Origin: HB2-32-21 sp041603535
Lineage (GTDB): Bacteria > Pseudomonadota > Gammaproteobacteria > Pseudomonadales > Porticoccaceae
Direction of reading: 5' to 3'
DNA: 64,000 nucleotides
Assembly (NCBI GenBank): GCA_041603535.1
Contig: JBFIEE010000010.1
Coordinates: 10,292 to 74,291 of the forward strand
The notes beneath the pieces were generated by a model. That model saw only the letters and a list, made by a program, of their open reading frames with translations. It was not told where the DNA came from and searched no databases. The first letter of the stretch is position 1, and every line of letters starts with the position of its first letter. Position numbers and translations under genes: made by a program. Below are positions 16,496-26,088 of the stretch, one piece after another.

Positions 16496-17890
16496 TTAGA
16501 TTTGCTGATGTTTTCTTGCCTGTGCAACTGCCATTCTCACCTGTTCCGGCGCGGTACCACCAAGGTGCTTTCTGGCCGTCACAGAGCCTTCCAGAGTGAG
16601 TATATCGAATACATCTGCGGCAATCGCAGGGCAGAATTTCTGGAGTTCCGCGAGCGCCAGTTGGGACAGATCTTTTTGTTGAGTGATAGCAAACGCCACC
16701 GTCTTGCCCACCACTTCATGCGCATCTCGGAATGGCAGGCCCTGATTGACCAGATAATCGGCCAGATCTGTCGCCGTGGAAAATCCGCGCCGTGCCGCCT
16801 CGCGCATGTTGTCGGCCTTGACATCGATGGCTGGAACCATATCGGCAAAGGCTCTCAGGCAATCACGCACTGTGTCAACGGCATCAAAAAGTGGTTCTTT
16901 GTCTTCCTGATTATCCTTGTTATAGGCCAGAGGTTGGGCCTTCATCAGGGTGAGCAGGCCCATTAAATGGCCGTGAACGCGACCGGTTTTGCCGCGCACC
17001 AGCTCGGGAACGTCGGGGTTTTTTTTCTGCGGCATGATTGACGAGCCGGTGCAGAACCGGTCGGGGAGATCTATAAAAGAGAACTGTGTTGAGGCCCACA
17101 GGATCAGCTCCTCTGATGCCCGAGATAGGTGTGTCATTAGCATGCTGGCGAAGGCGCAGAATTCTATGGCGAAATCACGGTCGCTGACGGAATCCAGAGA
17201 GTTGGCAGTGGGACGATCAAAACCTAACAAGCGGGCGGTCAATTCGCGGTCAATAGGAAACGTGGTGCCAGCGAGCGCCGCCGCGCCGAGGGGCGATTGG
17301 TTTAAGCGTTTGTTGCAGTCCTGCAGACGGCTTTTGTCTCGCTCCAGCATTTCGTGCCAGGCCATCATATGGTGGCCGAAGGTGATCGGCTGGGCGGTTT
17401 GCAGATGGGTAAAGCCGGGCATAATGGTAGCTGCTTCGCGCTCTGCCAGGTCAAGTAAACCCGTTTGCAGACGCAGCAGCTCGGCGTGAATCACGACTAT
17501 TTCATCGCGTAACCACAGGCGGATGTCGGTGGCGACCTGGTCGTTCCGTGACCGCCCCGTGTGGAGTTTTTTGCCAGCCTCGCCAATTTTTTCGGTGAGC
17601 GCAGCTTCGATGTTCATATGTACATCTTCGAGCGCTAGTGACCAGTTGAATTGGCCGCTTTCGATTTCAGCTAGAATATCGGCGAGGCCGGACTGGATTT
17701 GTTGGTGTTCGTGCTCATCAAGCAGGCCGACCTGGCGGAGCATCTGGGCATGAGCAAGGGAGCCGCGGATATCCTGCTTGTGCAATCGGTGATCAAAGCC
17801 CACGGAAGCTGTGAAGCGCGCTACAAATTCGTCAGTTGCCTCGCTAAATCGGCCCCCCCAGGCCTTGTTTGCGGGTTTCTTTGCGCTCAT
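16496..17890 (-). CDS. argH: Argininosuccinate lyase
   Basis: A 464-residue member of the fumarase/aspartase superfamily that splits argininosuccinate to arginine and fumarate. The signature GSSIMPQKKNPD is intact, and TGRSRNDQVATDIRLWLRD and HLQTAQPITFGHH are present. The ATG at 17890 is preferred, since SAKKPANKAWGGRF after it matches ArgH N-termini; the frame extends upstream without homology. It is divergent from algZ, as in Pseudomonas, with about 120 bases between the two starts. Confidence 0.97.
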   Translation of the reverse strand: MSAKKPANKAWGGRFSEATDEFVARFTASVGFDHRLHKQDIRGSLAHAQMLRQVGLLDEHEHQQIQSGLADILAEIESGQFNWSLALEDVHMNIEAALTEKIGEAGKKLHTGRSRNDQVATDIRLWLRDEIVVIHAELLRLQTGLLDLAEREAATIMPGFTHLQTAQPITFGHHMMAWHEMLERDKSRLQDCNKRLNQSPLGAAALAGTTFPIDRELTARLLGFDRPTANSLDSVSDRDFAIEFCAFASMLMTHLSRASEELILWASTQFSFIDLPDRFCTGSSIMPQKKNPDVPELVRGKTGRVHGHLMGLLTLMKAQPLAYNKDNQEDKEPLFDAVDTVRDCLRAFADMVPAIDVKADNMREAARRGFSTATDLADYLVNQGLPFRDAHEVVGKTVAFAITQQKDLSQLALAELQKFCPAIAADVFDILTLEGSVTARKHLGGTAPEQVRMAVAQARKHQQI

Positions 17891-18014
17891 GATCACCTCG
17901 TTGTTAAGGATTGTTGGTGTGGCGTATAAAGTTGCTTGCGCGTATTGTCCGGGCAATTATAACGAATTAGCTGGCCAATACGGCGCAGGGAATCAAGGTA
18001 AGAGGACTTTTGTT

Positions 18015-19076
18015 TTGGACTGGAGAGCCTGGCTGTTGCCGCCAACTCGACCTGCTGCGCAGGACGAAGAAGATTATTTTTTACCTGATTTGTGTCAGGG
18101 AGAAGGTCTGCTGGCAGTGATCGTGATTACCCTCCTGCTGTCTTTCCTGATTGCCGTGGTGAGTAGTGGTCTGTACGATTTCAGCTGGCTACTGCTGGGG
18201 CAGGTCGCTTTACTGGCTTTGTGGATTGCTTTGGCCAGCGCATTTTTTCTGTGTCTGATCAGACGGTATCTGTCGAGTTTACAGCCGGTGCGCAGTGGGC
18301 TGCTGAGTTACCTGTTGATACTGACGGTAGCCATCGTGTCCGCATTTGCCGCTGAGCAGGCTTTGGCTTTTGGTCTGCTCGGCAGAGGTTTTTCCTGGCT
18401 GGGGGTTGCTCAAACCGTTCTTGTGGCGGCAATACCGGCGGGCATTTTACTGCGCTATCTTTTCATGCAACAGCAGCTGCGCGTCCAGCAGCGGGCTGAA
18501 CTGGAGGCTCGTATTCAGGCTTTACAGGCGCGGATCAGGCCCCACTTCTTGTTCAACAGCATGAATATGATCGCCAGTTTGATTGGCTCTGATCCTGAAA
18601 AAGCAGAACGTGTGGTCGAGGATCTGTCCACGCTGTTTCGCCGTGCGCTCACCGGTTCGCAAACGTTAGTGCCGTTGCGGGAGGAGCTTGCCCTGTGTCG
18701 CAGTTACCTGGCCCTCGAAAAAATGCGCCTGGGTGATCGTCTGGATGTTGAATGGCAAATCAGCGATTATGGTGCTGGTGTACAAATTCCGTGTTTGTCA
18801 TTGCAGCCGGTGCTGGAGAACGCGGTCTATCATGGTATCCAGCTGATACAGGATGGCGGCAAAATAGAGATCAAGGTCAAGCGGCTCAAGGACAGAATTA
18901 GCATTGTCGTCCGTAACCCGCTCAATCCCCGGATCCAGCACAATAAGGGCAGCAAGATGGCGATCAACAACGTGCAGCACCGACTGAAGGCACATTTTGG
19001 ACCCAGTGCCGAGGTGCGATCGGAAGTGATGGATAACTCTTACACGACTCATATTAATTACCCGTTGAACTGGTAG
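18015..19076 (+). CDS. algZ: LytS/AlgZ-type membrane histidine kinase
   Basis: A 353-residue sensor kinase of the AlgZ/FimS type. About four membrane helices occupy residues 35-150, then a short coiled coil, then the His_kinase domain with the phospho-acceptor region ARIRPHFLFNSMNMI (His177). The ATP-binding part resembles HATPase (LQPVLENAVYHG) but its glycine boxes are weak, as in other AlgZ proteins. With AlgR it controls alginate and type IV pilus genes in Pseudomonas. The proposed start is TTG at 18015, with AAGAGG about nine bases ahead; upstream in-frame starts would run into argH. It is followed after six bases by algR, so the two form an operon. Confidence 0.85.
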   Translation: MDWRAWLLPPTRPAAQDEEDYFLPDLCQGEGLLAVIVITLLLSFLIAVVSSGLYDFSWLLLGQVALLALWIALASAFFLCLIRRYLSSLQPVRSGLLSYLLILTVAIVSAFAAEQALAFGLLGRGFSWLGVAQTVLVAAIPAGILLRYLFMQQQLRVQQRAELEARIQALQARIRPHFLFNSMNMIASLIGSDPEKAERVVEDLSTLFRRALTGSQTLVPLREELALCRSYLALEKMRLGDRLDVEWQISDYGAGVQIPCLSLQPVLENAVYHGIQLIQDGGKIEIKVKRLKDRISIVVRNPLNPRIQHNKGSKMAINNVQHRLKAHFGPSAEVRSEVMDNSYTTHINYPLNW

Positions 19077-19082
19077 GCATAT

Positions 19083-19820
19083 ATGAATGTTTTGATTGTT
19101 GATGACGAACCACTGGCGCGAGAGCGCCTGGCGCGGATGATATTAATGCAGGGCGGCATGCGGATTATTGGGCAGGCCGGTAATGGTCAGGAGGCTATCC
19201 GGCTGGCGGAGCAGCATCATCCCGATGTTGTCTTTATGGATGTCCGCATGCCTGGCATGGATGGTTTGGCCGCCGCTCAGCATTTGGCCGAACTGGATCC
19301 ACCCCCGGCGGTCGTGTTTTGTACAGCGTATGGCGATTATGCAGTTGAAGCATTTTCTTCTCAGGCGACCGGTTATCTCCTCAAGCCTGTTAAGCAGATC
19401 GACCTGGAGCGGGCCTTGCATCGCTCGCGGCGCGTAAATAAGGCGCAACTGACGGAGTTGCAGCAAACTCCGGGCATGTCCTTCGGCGGGCGCAGCCATA
19501 TTGCTGCGAAAACCCGTCGTGGGGTTGACCTGATCGCAGTGGCAGAGGTGCGCCTGTTTCAGGCTGATCACAAATATGTGACAGCGTATTACGGTGATGG
19601 GGAAGCGCTGCTGGACGAAACCCTTAAGGAGCTGGAAAAAGAGTTTGAGGGCCGCTTTGTACGTGTGCATCGCAATGCGCTGGTTTCGATCAATCATATC
19701 GACGGTTTGGTCAAGGACTCAGACGGCCAGTATTTTGTCCGCCTTCGGGGCCAGGATATTAAGCCCCAGATTAGCCGACGTCATGCTGCGAGCTTGCGCA
19801 AGCTGGTCGATCAAATCTGA
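19083..19820 (+). CDS. algR: LytTR response regulator AlgR
   Basis: A 245-residue response regulator. The receiver domain (1-120) has acidic pocket DDE at 7-9, phospho-acceptor Asp53 (FMDVRMPGMDG) and the lysine in YLLKPVKQ. The C-terminal LytTR DNA-binding domain spans roughly 140-245 (VRLFQADHKYVTAYYGDG, FVRVHRNALVSINHIDGL, ISRRHAASLRKLV). AlgR-type regulators bind promoters through the LytTR beta fold rather than a helix-turn-helix. Directly downstream of its kinase gene; hemC follows after about 135 bases, as in Pseudomonas. Confidence 0.95.
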   Translation: MNVLIVDDEPLARERLARMILMQGGMRIIGQAGNGQEAIRLAEQHHPDVVFMDVRMPGMDGLAAAQHLAELDPPPAVVFCTAYGDYAVEAFSSQATGYLLKPVKQIDLERALHRSRRVNKAQLTELQQTPGMSFGGRSHIAAKTRRGVDLIAVAEVRLFQADHKYVTAYYGDGEALLDETLKELEKEFEGRFVRVHRNALVSINHIDGLVKDSDGQYFVRLRGQDIKPQISRRHAASLRKLVDQI

Positions 19821-19956
19821 TTTGGTCCGCGTTGATCTGTTACCATTAAAACCGTTTTAAGAGCGTTGTCTCGGCAATATTGACAATCTCGTTTAAACTC
19901 CAGCTGTCCGTGGCGGTGCCCGCGCCGACCGTTGACGAACCAGGTTAACCTTCACA

Positions 19957-20937
19957 ATGACTTCCTCCCTGACGCGCAACACTTTGCGTATAGCCAGCCG
20001 GAATAGCCCACTGGCCATGTGGCAGGCACACTTTGTGAAACGTGCACTGGAACAGGCCTGGTCAGGGCTGGATGTGGTGATCATCGGTTTTACCACGCAG
20101 GGCGATCGCATTCTTGATACGGCTTTGTCAAAAATTGGTGGCAAAGGCTTATTCGTCAAGGAGCTGGAGGTGGCGCTAATGGAGCACAAAGCGGACATCG
20201 CCGTGCATTCCATGAAAGACGTGCCAATGGATCTACCCCCGGGACTCGAGCTGTCGACTATTTGCGAACGGGAAGATGCTCGTGATGCGCTGGTGAGCGA
20301 GCACTATAGCGGACTTGATGCCCTGCCAGCGGGCACCCGCGTTGGTACCTCAAGTCTGCGGCGCCAGTGTCAATTGCGCTCCCGTTATCCTGACCTGGAG
20401 ATTGGCGATTTGCGCGGTAATGTTAATACCAGACTGGCGAAACTGGATCGCGGCGAGTACGGCGCTATTATTCTTGCTACCGCAGGTCTGCTTAGACTCG
20501 ACATGGCGGCGCGGATCAGACAGAGAATTCCGGTGGCGGTGTCGTTGCCGGCCGCCGGTCAGGGCGCCGTCGGTATCGAGTGTCGTGCTGACGATGACGC
20601 CACAAAAGCATTGATTAGCACCCTGCATCATCACCAGACAGCGCTTTGCGTTGATGCAGAGCGAGCGGTCAATCGGCGATTACAGGGCGGTTGTCAGGTG
20701 CCTGTTGCCTGTTATGGCGAAATCCGAGCTGACGACAGCCGCGCCGGTCAGGCGGGTAATAAACAGGCCGGTGAAGAGCAGCTTTATCTGCGCGCACTGG
20801 TCGGTTCGGTTGACGGTAAAATAATTTTGTCTGAGGAAGCCTGGGGAGACCCGGAACGGGGTGAAACGATCGGCGTTGAACTGGCTGATCGCCTGTTCGA
20901 CAAGGGTGCCGGTAAAGTGCTTGCCGCCGTATCGTAA
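19957..20937 (+). CDS. hemC: Porphobilinogen deaminase
   Basis: A 326-residue hydroxymethylbilane synthase that joins four porphobilinogen units. The cysteine carrying the dipyrromethane cofactor is Cys246 in LQGGCQVPVACYG. Other signatures are RIASRNSPLAMWQA, GGKGLFVKELE, HSMKDVP and GTSSLRRQCQL. It is slightly longer than the E. coli enzyme because of a small insert after residue 255. It starts the hemC-hemD-hemX-hemY row on this strand and supplies linear tetrapyrrole to HemD. Confidence 0.97.
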   Translation: MTSSLTRNTLRIASRNSPLAMWQAHFVKRALEQAWSGLDVVIIGFTTQGDRILDTALSKIGGKGLFVKELEVALMEHKADIAVHSMKDVPMDLPPGLELSTICEREDARDALVSEHYSGLDALPAGTRVGTSSLRRQCQLRSRYPDLEIGDLRGNVNTRLAKLDRGEYGAIILATAGLLRLDMAARIRQRIPVAVSLPAAGQGAVGIECRADDDATKALISTLHHHQTALCVDAERAVNRRLQGGCQVPVACYGEIRADDSRAGQAGNKQAGEEQLYLRALVGSVDGKIILSEEAWGDPERGETIGVELADRLFDKGAGKVLAAVS

Positions 20938-20966
20938 GTTCCGCTTATCAGAACCCCACTGCGGAT

Positions 20967-21743
20967 ATGAGTAAGACCATTAGTCGGGATGTTGTTATTT
21001 TGCGGGCGCCGCGGACCGACGATCCGCTGGTGGGAGCGGTATCGGCGCTGGGTTATCGGGTCTATCAATGGCCGGTGCAGAAAATTACTCCGATTGGCGC
21101 TGATGACCTTCATGTTGTTGCGCAACTGGACTCGATAGACAGTTACGATACGTTCATTTTTGTGAGCGGATATGCCGCCGCTCTGGCTTTACGATGGCTT
21201 GATCGTGCCACGCCGACGTTACATCTAGTCGGCGATTGTTTTGCCGTTGGCCCGACGTCAGCTGCTCCGCTTGAGCAGCGTATCATCCCGGTGTTGTACC
21301 CGCCCCGACTGTGGACGACAGAGGGTTTGTTGGCGCTGCCCGCCCTGTGTCAGGTGACCGGAAAAAAAATTCTTATATTCCGCGGCCGCGGCGGGCTTTC
21401 GCGGCTGGGCGATGTGCTTGTCGAGCGCGGTGCCTCCGTCGAGTATTGTGAGTTGTATGATCGGGCGGTCGATTATCAGTTTAGGAAGGAGATCGTCGCC
21501 ATGCTGCACAATGGCGGCGATACGGTATTGATAGCACATGCTGGTGGAGTGATAGACGATCTTCTCACTGTGTCTGGTTCGGAGAATGCTGCGTTAGTGC
21601 AGAATATTCCGATTGTCGTACCCGGTGAGCGATTGCGAGATTACGCTCGTCAGGCAGGTTTTCGACGGGTAATCACCGCGACCAGCGCCGTGGCTGCGGA
21701 TATGGAGAGCGCCCTGATAGGCTGGTACACTCCAAAGCAGTGA
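20967..21743 (+). CDS. hemD: Uroporphyrinogen-III synthase
   Basis: A 258-residue HemD, which cyclises hydroxymethylbilane with inversion of ring D. Sequence conservation in this family is low; recognition rests on RAPRTDDPLVGAVSALGYRV near the start, the FVSGYAAALALRWL and FAVGPTSA segments, ILIFRGRGGL, and placement between hemC and hemX. It begins 29 bases after hemC and shares its direction. Confidence 0.9.
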   Translation: MSKTISRDVVILRAPRTDDPLVGAVSALGYRVYQWPVQKITPIGADDLHVVAQLDSIDSYDTFIFVSGYAAALALRWLDRATPTLHLVGDCFAVGPTSAAPLEQRIIPVLYPPRLWTTEGLLALPALCQVTGKKILIFRGRGGLSRLGDVLVERGASVEYCELYDRAVDYQFRKEIVAMLHNGGDTVLIAHAGGVIDDLLTVSGSENAALVQNIPIVVPGERLRDYARQAGFRRVITATSAVAADMESALIGWYTPKQ

Positions 21744-21818
21744 AAAGAGGGTGACTTCACGTCGCTGATCTTGACGTCGCATCAGTAAAAATTCGAATTT
21801 AATAATCGGGATGGTTTT

Positions 21819-22985
21819 GTGAATAAAGACTCCGAGAACAATGCAACGCTAAAGCAAAATGCAGGCAGTCAGCACAGCAGCGAGGAACCTCCTGCTGAAT
21901 CCGCCGCACAACCAGTTAGCACGCAAGGTGCCGGTAAGGGTTGGCGCTGGTTGACGCTGATACTAATTCTGGTGTTGCTGGTATTGAGTGGTGCTGCCTC
22001 GTGGTTTGGTTTTCAGTTACAACAGGAGGCAGGTCATGCCGACGCAGCCAGTCGGCAACAGGCGGCTCTCATTGCCTCGATAGATCGACAACTGGGAGAA
22101 GAAAGGGACGCGAGAGTCCAGATAGAAAAACAATTCGCAGAAAAGCAGGCCGCCCTGGAGGCCGCGATGATCACGCAGGCTGAAACCATTGCTGAATTGA
22201 CTACGCTGGATCGGGAGCAGTGGGTTGTAGCTGAGCTTGAATACCTGGTTCGTCTGGCCAATCAGCGCTTGCTCACTGAGCGTCGACCCGAGGGTGCACA
22301 AGCGATTCTCGAAACGGCGGATACACTGCTTGGCACCGTCGACAACCCCCAAACCCTCGCCGTGCGAGAAGTATTAGCGAAGGATATCGCGGCGCTGCGC
22401 CTGGCTGAGGTGGTTGATCGCGAGGGCATTTACACTCGACTGGGTGCCCTGGCACCAGGGCTGCTGTCACTGACGGCGTTACCGCCAGCGGGCCTTACGC
22501 AAGGGACAGAAGCTGAAAATGAGAGTGACTCCGGTCGTGAATCAGTCAGCACGGGTGTTGTCGGTGGGCAAGGCTCGCCACCACCGATGGTCTGGTACGA
22601 GCGTTTGTGGCTTAACGCAAAAGCTGCGCTGTCGCGCTTCGCCCGCGATCATTTTCATGTCAGGTATCGCGATGTACCGCTTGAGCCGCTGGTGTCCACC
22701 GAGCAGGAGCAGTGGCTGCGCCACGATATGGCGATCAGCGTGGCCAATGCGCAACAGGCCCTGCTGCGCGAGGAGCAACAAATTTACGATGCCAGCCTGG
22801 CCTCCGTGAAACGGCACTTGCAGGATTATTTCGTTGGTGCTGATCGCGCCCAGAAACTGATGAAAGAGGTGCAGGTATTACAGGGGCTCAGCATCGAGCA
22901 ACAGTTGCCTGATATTTCCGCATCGATTAACGCAATTAAACAGTTGCAGTCTGGCGCATCTGTTCGCGGCGAGGCGCGGCCATGA
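21819..22985 (+). CDS. hemX: HemX membrane protein
   Basis: A 388-residue HemX-family protein (often annotated as uroporphyrin-III C-methyltransferase by an old assignment, but lacking a methyltransferase domain). A polar N-terminal tail precedes one membrane helix at about residues 42-65 (WLTLILILVLLVLSGAASWFGF), then a coiled coil (75-130) and a periplasmic domain with EYLVRLANQRL and an unusual Gly/Ser-rich insert near 230-250. The start is GTG at 21819. Its last four bases overlap hemY (ATGA), so the two are translationally coupled. Function is not proven; the pair is probably linked to haem synthesis or envelope assembly. Confidence 0.88.
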   Translation: MNKDSENNATLKQNAGSQHSSEEPPAESAAQPVSTQGAGKGWRWLTLILILVLLVLSGAASWFGFQLQQEAGHADAASRQQAALIASIDRQLGEERDARVQIEKQFAEKQAALEAAMITQAETIAELTTLDREQWVVAELEYLVRLANQRLLTERRPEGAQAILETADTLLGTVDNPQTLAVREVLAKDIAALRLAEVVDREGIYTRLGALAPGLLSLTALPPAGLTQGTEAENESDSGRESVSTGVVGGQGSPPPMVWYERLWLNAKAALSRFARDHFHVRYRDVPLEPLVSTEQEQWLRHDMAISVANAQQALLREEQQIYDASLASVKRHLQDYFVGADRAQKLMKEVQVLQGLSIEQQLPDISASINAIKQLQSGASVRGEARP

Positions 22986-24232
22986 AAAAAATCGTTTTCC
23001 TCATCATTTTGGTGATAATTGTTGGGGGGGTGTTGCTGTGGTTGCTGGAAGAGCACCAGGGTACGGTGTTGATTTCCACTGAACATTACGTCGTCCAGTT
23101 CAGCCTGTGGATGGCCGTGATCAGCGCGCTGGTGCTGATTTTACTGGTGCGCCTTTGTTACGGTCTTTTGCGCGCGATTCTGGCGCCCGGCTGGCACCTA
23201 CTGTCAAGTCGACAGCAACGGCGTGACAAACGTCTGCGTGCGCAAAATAACAGGGGTTTATTGGCCTTTGCTGAGGGTCGCTGGGACAGCGCCAAAAGAG
23301 ATTTACTGAAGACCGCGGATAAACTGGATCCGTCCACCGCTGCGATCAGTTATCTCGCCGCCGCTAATGCGGCCGCAGAGAAAGGGGGGGTTGATGAGGC
23401 ATTAGTGACACTGGAAAAAGCTGAGGAGGTATCGCCAGAGAATGCCCTGGCGATCGGTTTGACGCGGGCACGGTTGTGTTTGGAGGGCGGGCGTCATGAG
23501 CAGGCTCTCGTGCAGCTGCAGGGTTTGCAGGTAAAGTATGCCCATCAACCTCAGGTATTGTCGCTACTGGCGCAATCCTATCAGGCGATTGGTAACTGGG
23601 ATCAACTTGAGAAGTTGTTGCCCGATTTACAGCGCAGCAAAGTGCTCGATAAGGACACCGCTTTCGAATTGCAGGTGCTCGTTCGATCAGAGCAATTGCG
23701 GCGCTTAATCAAGAGTAAGGTTTCCAATGCCGAAAAGTTGGAGCTGTTACGGCAGTTGTGGTCACGCACGCCGAAATCGGCGAAGGTGGTTCCCGAAGTT
23801 CTTGGGCAGTACGTAAGGGCGTTGCAAAAAGTTGGTGAGCTGGATGCGGCAGAAGCCGTCCTGCGCAGGGCCATCAGTAAGAACTGGCACGATGGCCTGG
23901 CATTGCAATATGGTCAACTCGCGGGTGGCGATCCAATGCGTCAGTTGGTGGCCGCCGAGCGCTGGTTACGTAATCGGACGGACAATGCGGACTTGTTGTT
24001 GACGCTGGGTCGGATCTGTAAGCGCAATAAACTATGGGGCAAGGGCCGGGATTATTTAGAGGCTTCACTAAACCTGAAAAACCGGCCCGAGACCTGTGCC
24101 GAACTTGCTATTGTGATGGCCAGGCTCGGTGAGGAACAAAAAAGTCAGCAGTTCTTTGAGCGCGGCTTGCTGGAGAGCGTGGGGCTTAAGGAAGGTCTGT
24201 TGTCGCGCCCCGCCAAAAAAGTCAGGACCTGA
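22982..24232 (+). CDS. hemY: HemY protein with TPR repeats
   Basis: A 416-residue protein of the proteobacterial HemY family (unrelated to protoporphyrinogen oxidase HemY of Gram-positives). Two membrane helices in the first 65 residues (IVFLIILVIIVGGVLLWLL and a second near 40-62), then LLSSRQQRRDKR and a series of TPR-like helices (ALVTLEKAEEVSPENALAIG; LAQSYQAIGNWDQLEKLLP; ELAIVMARLGEEQKSQQFFE). Start overlaps the hemX stop. The role is uncertain; linked to late haem synthesis by position. Confidence 0.9.
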   Translation: MKKIVFLIILVIIVGGVLLWLLEEHQGTVLISTEHYVVQFSLWMAVISALVLILLVRLCYGLLRAILAPGWHLLSSRQQRRDKRLRAQNNRGLLAFAEGRWDSAKRDLLKTADKLDPSTAAISYLAAANAAAEKGGVDEALVTLEKAEEVSPENALAIGLTRARLCLEGGRHEQALVQLQGLQVKYAHQPQVLSLLAQSYQAIGNWDQLEKLLPDLQRSKVLDKDTAFELQVLVRSEQLRRLIKSKVSNAEKLELLRQLWSRTPKSAKVVPEVLGQYVRALQKVGELDAAEAVLRRAISKNWHDGLALQYGQLAGGDPMRQLVAAERWLRNRTDNADLLLTLGRICKRNKLWGKGRDYLEASLNLKNRPETCAELAIVMARLGEEQKSQQFFERGLLESVGLKEGLLSRPAKKVRT

Positions 24233-24370
24233 GTGGGAGCCCTCCTGCTTATCGTGCACATCGTTTTAATGTGATGCGAGAGGGGTGTCCGCCTGGAGAA
24301 TAGTCGAATGATTTTCAGTGTCCAGGTGGGGTTGAGCGAACGAGAGAAGTGGTTTCCGGAACGGGACGAG

Positions 24371-24393
24371 ACCCCAACGCGGGTCGGGGTTTT
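24371..24393 (+). terminator. Probable terminator between hemY and pckA
   Basis: ACCCC (24371-24375) and GGGGT (24386-24390) form a short stem, followed by TTTT on the plus strand; an alternative GACCC/GGGTC pairing also exists. It lies between the converging hemY and pckA genes. Confidence 0.45.
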
Positions 24394-24423
24394 GGCATTG
24401 TTTTGGCGTTATCGAGAGCAGAG

Positions 24424-25980
24424 TTACAACGTAGGTCCTGCCGCAACTATGTTTGCCGACACGTCAAATTTAGTGAAGTTCTTAATGAACAGCCCCGCGA
24501 GTTTTTTAGCCTGCTCGTCATAGGCTGCCGCATCACTCCAGGAGGTTCTCGGGTTAAGGTAGTGGCTGTCGACCCCGGGCACGCTCAAGGGTATTTCGAG
24601 ATTCAACACAGGTAGCCGATCCGTCTTTATGTCTTCAAGCGCCCCACTTTGTATGGCCGCGACAATCGCACGGGTAACGGGAATTGGGAATCGCTTGCCC
24701 GTGCCATTACCACCAGATCCGCCTGTCCAGCCGGTATTTACCAGGTAGACGTGGCTGTTGAAATCAGCGATACGTTTCATCAGTAGCTCCGCGTAAACAC
24801 CGGCGGGTCGCGGCATAAATGGCGCGCCAAAGCAGGTTGAAAACGTCGGATTAATGCCAGCCTCGGCGCCTAACTCAGTTGAGCCAACCCGCGCGGTGTA
24901 TCCGCTCAGGAAGTGGTAGGCGGCAGCTTCTTTCGACAGGATGGAGACGGGTGGCAATACACCTGTTACATCACAGGTTAAAAAGATGATGTTTTTCGGT
25001 TCGCCCGCCCGATTCTCCGCTGAGCGCATGACGATCAGGTCCAGCGGATAGCTGCAACGACCGTTCTCGGTTAAAGATGTATCGGTATAATCAGCGCAAC
25101 GGCTCTCATCAAGTGTGACATTTTCGATGATGGCACCAAAGCGGATAGCGTCCCATATAACAGGTTCATTCTCGCGGCTCAGATCAATCGTTTTGGCATA
25201 ACAGCCCCCTTCCAGGTTAAACACAGCGCCTTTCGCCCAACCGTGCTCATCATCGCCTATTAGGTAGCGGTCAGGGTCTGCAGACAGGGTTGTTTTGCCG
25301 GTTCCAGAAAGGCCGAAAAACAGGGCGACGTCACCGTCTTCGCCAACATTCGCCGCGCAATGCATCGGCATTACGTCCTTCTCCGGAAGCAGGAAGTTTT
25401 GTACGGAGAACATGGCTTTTTTCATTTCCCCTGCGTATTTCATGCCGGCGAGTAATACCTGGCGCTTGGCAAAGTTGATGATTACCGCGCCACTGCTGTT
25501 GGTGCCGTCGCGTTCCGGGTCACAGGCGAAGTTGGCGGCGTGTTGTATTTGCCACTCCGCTTTGGCGGAAGGATTGTACTTGGTGGTGCGAATAAACATG
25601 TTGTGGGCGAACAGGTTATGCCACGCGGTTTCGGTAGAGACTTTGACAGGGATGTAATGTTCGCTGTCCTGACCGATATGTAAATGCGATACAAACCGAT
25701 CATTGTCGGTCAGATAAGCTTTGACGCGGGCCCATAAGGCATCAAATTTTTCCGCGGAGAACGGCCTGTTAACCGCCCCCCAGTTGATTGCGTCACTGGT
25801 ACTCGGTTCCTCTACGATAAATCGATCAGCCGGGGATCGCCCGGTATGCTGCCCGGTTTCGGTACGCAGGGCACCGGTGTTGGTTAACACCCCCTCCCCA
25901 CGCTGGATAGCTTGTTCGATGAGTTCCGCCGCAGACAGATCCCGATAGACAGTGGCTGCGGAGTTTTCATTTTGAGTCAT
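24424..25980 (-). CDS. pckA: ATP-dependent phosphoenolpyruvate carboxykinase
   Basis: A 518-residue PckA that converts oxaloacetate and ATP to phosphoenolpyruvate, the entry step of gluconeogenesis. The kinase motif GLSGTGKT lies at 223-230 and the metal-binding DDEHGW at 243-248; GRSPADRFIVEEP and the C-terminal ATP site YLVNTGWTGG are present. Length is slightly under the usual 530-540. Converges on hemY at its end; hslO lies 108 bases upstream on the same strand, the Pseudomonas arrangement. Confidence 0.97.
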   Translation of the reverse strand: MTQNENSAATVYRDLSAAELIEQAIQRGEGVLTNTGALRTETGQHTGRSPADRFIVEEPSTSDAINWGAVNRPFSAEKFDALWARVKAYLTDNDRFVSHLHIGQDSEHYIPVKVSTETAWHNLFAHNMFIRTTKYNPSAKAEWQIQHAANFACDPERDGTNSSGAVIINFAKRQVLLAGMKYAGEMKKAMFSVQNFLLPEKDVMPMHCAANVGEDGDVALFFGLSGTGKTTLSADPDRYLIGDDEHGWAKGAVFNLEGGCYAKTIDLSRENEPVIWDAIRFGAIIENVTLDESRCADYTDTSLTENGRCSYPLDLIVMRSAENRAGEPKNIIFLTCDVTGVLPPVSILSKEAAAYHFLSGYTARVGSTELGAEAGINPTFSTCFGAPFMPRPAGVYAELLMKRIADFNSHVYLVNTGWTGGSGGNGTGKRFPIPVTRAIVAAIQSGALEDIKTDRLPVLNLEIPLSVPGVDSHYLNPRTSWSDAAAYDEQAKKLAGLFIKNFTKFDVSANIVAAGPTL

Positions 25981-26088
25981 TGGATAGTGTCCTGTGAGCG
26001 GTCGAACAGATTGGCGATGACTGGCCGTGGTAAAAAGGCCGCCAATTATGCCAGAAAAGCGCCACGTCGCGAAGACCGATGGAGGCTA

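Noticed and set aside
19849..19862. TTAAAA/TTTTAA hairpin after algR.
   Set aside because: Only A-T pairs and no GC stem; unlikely to terminate transcription.
23024..23030. G7 tract in hemY (similar ones near 23384 and in pilM near 33204).
   Set aside because: Runs of seven are repeated across the window and are not notable compared with G8 and G10.
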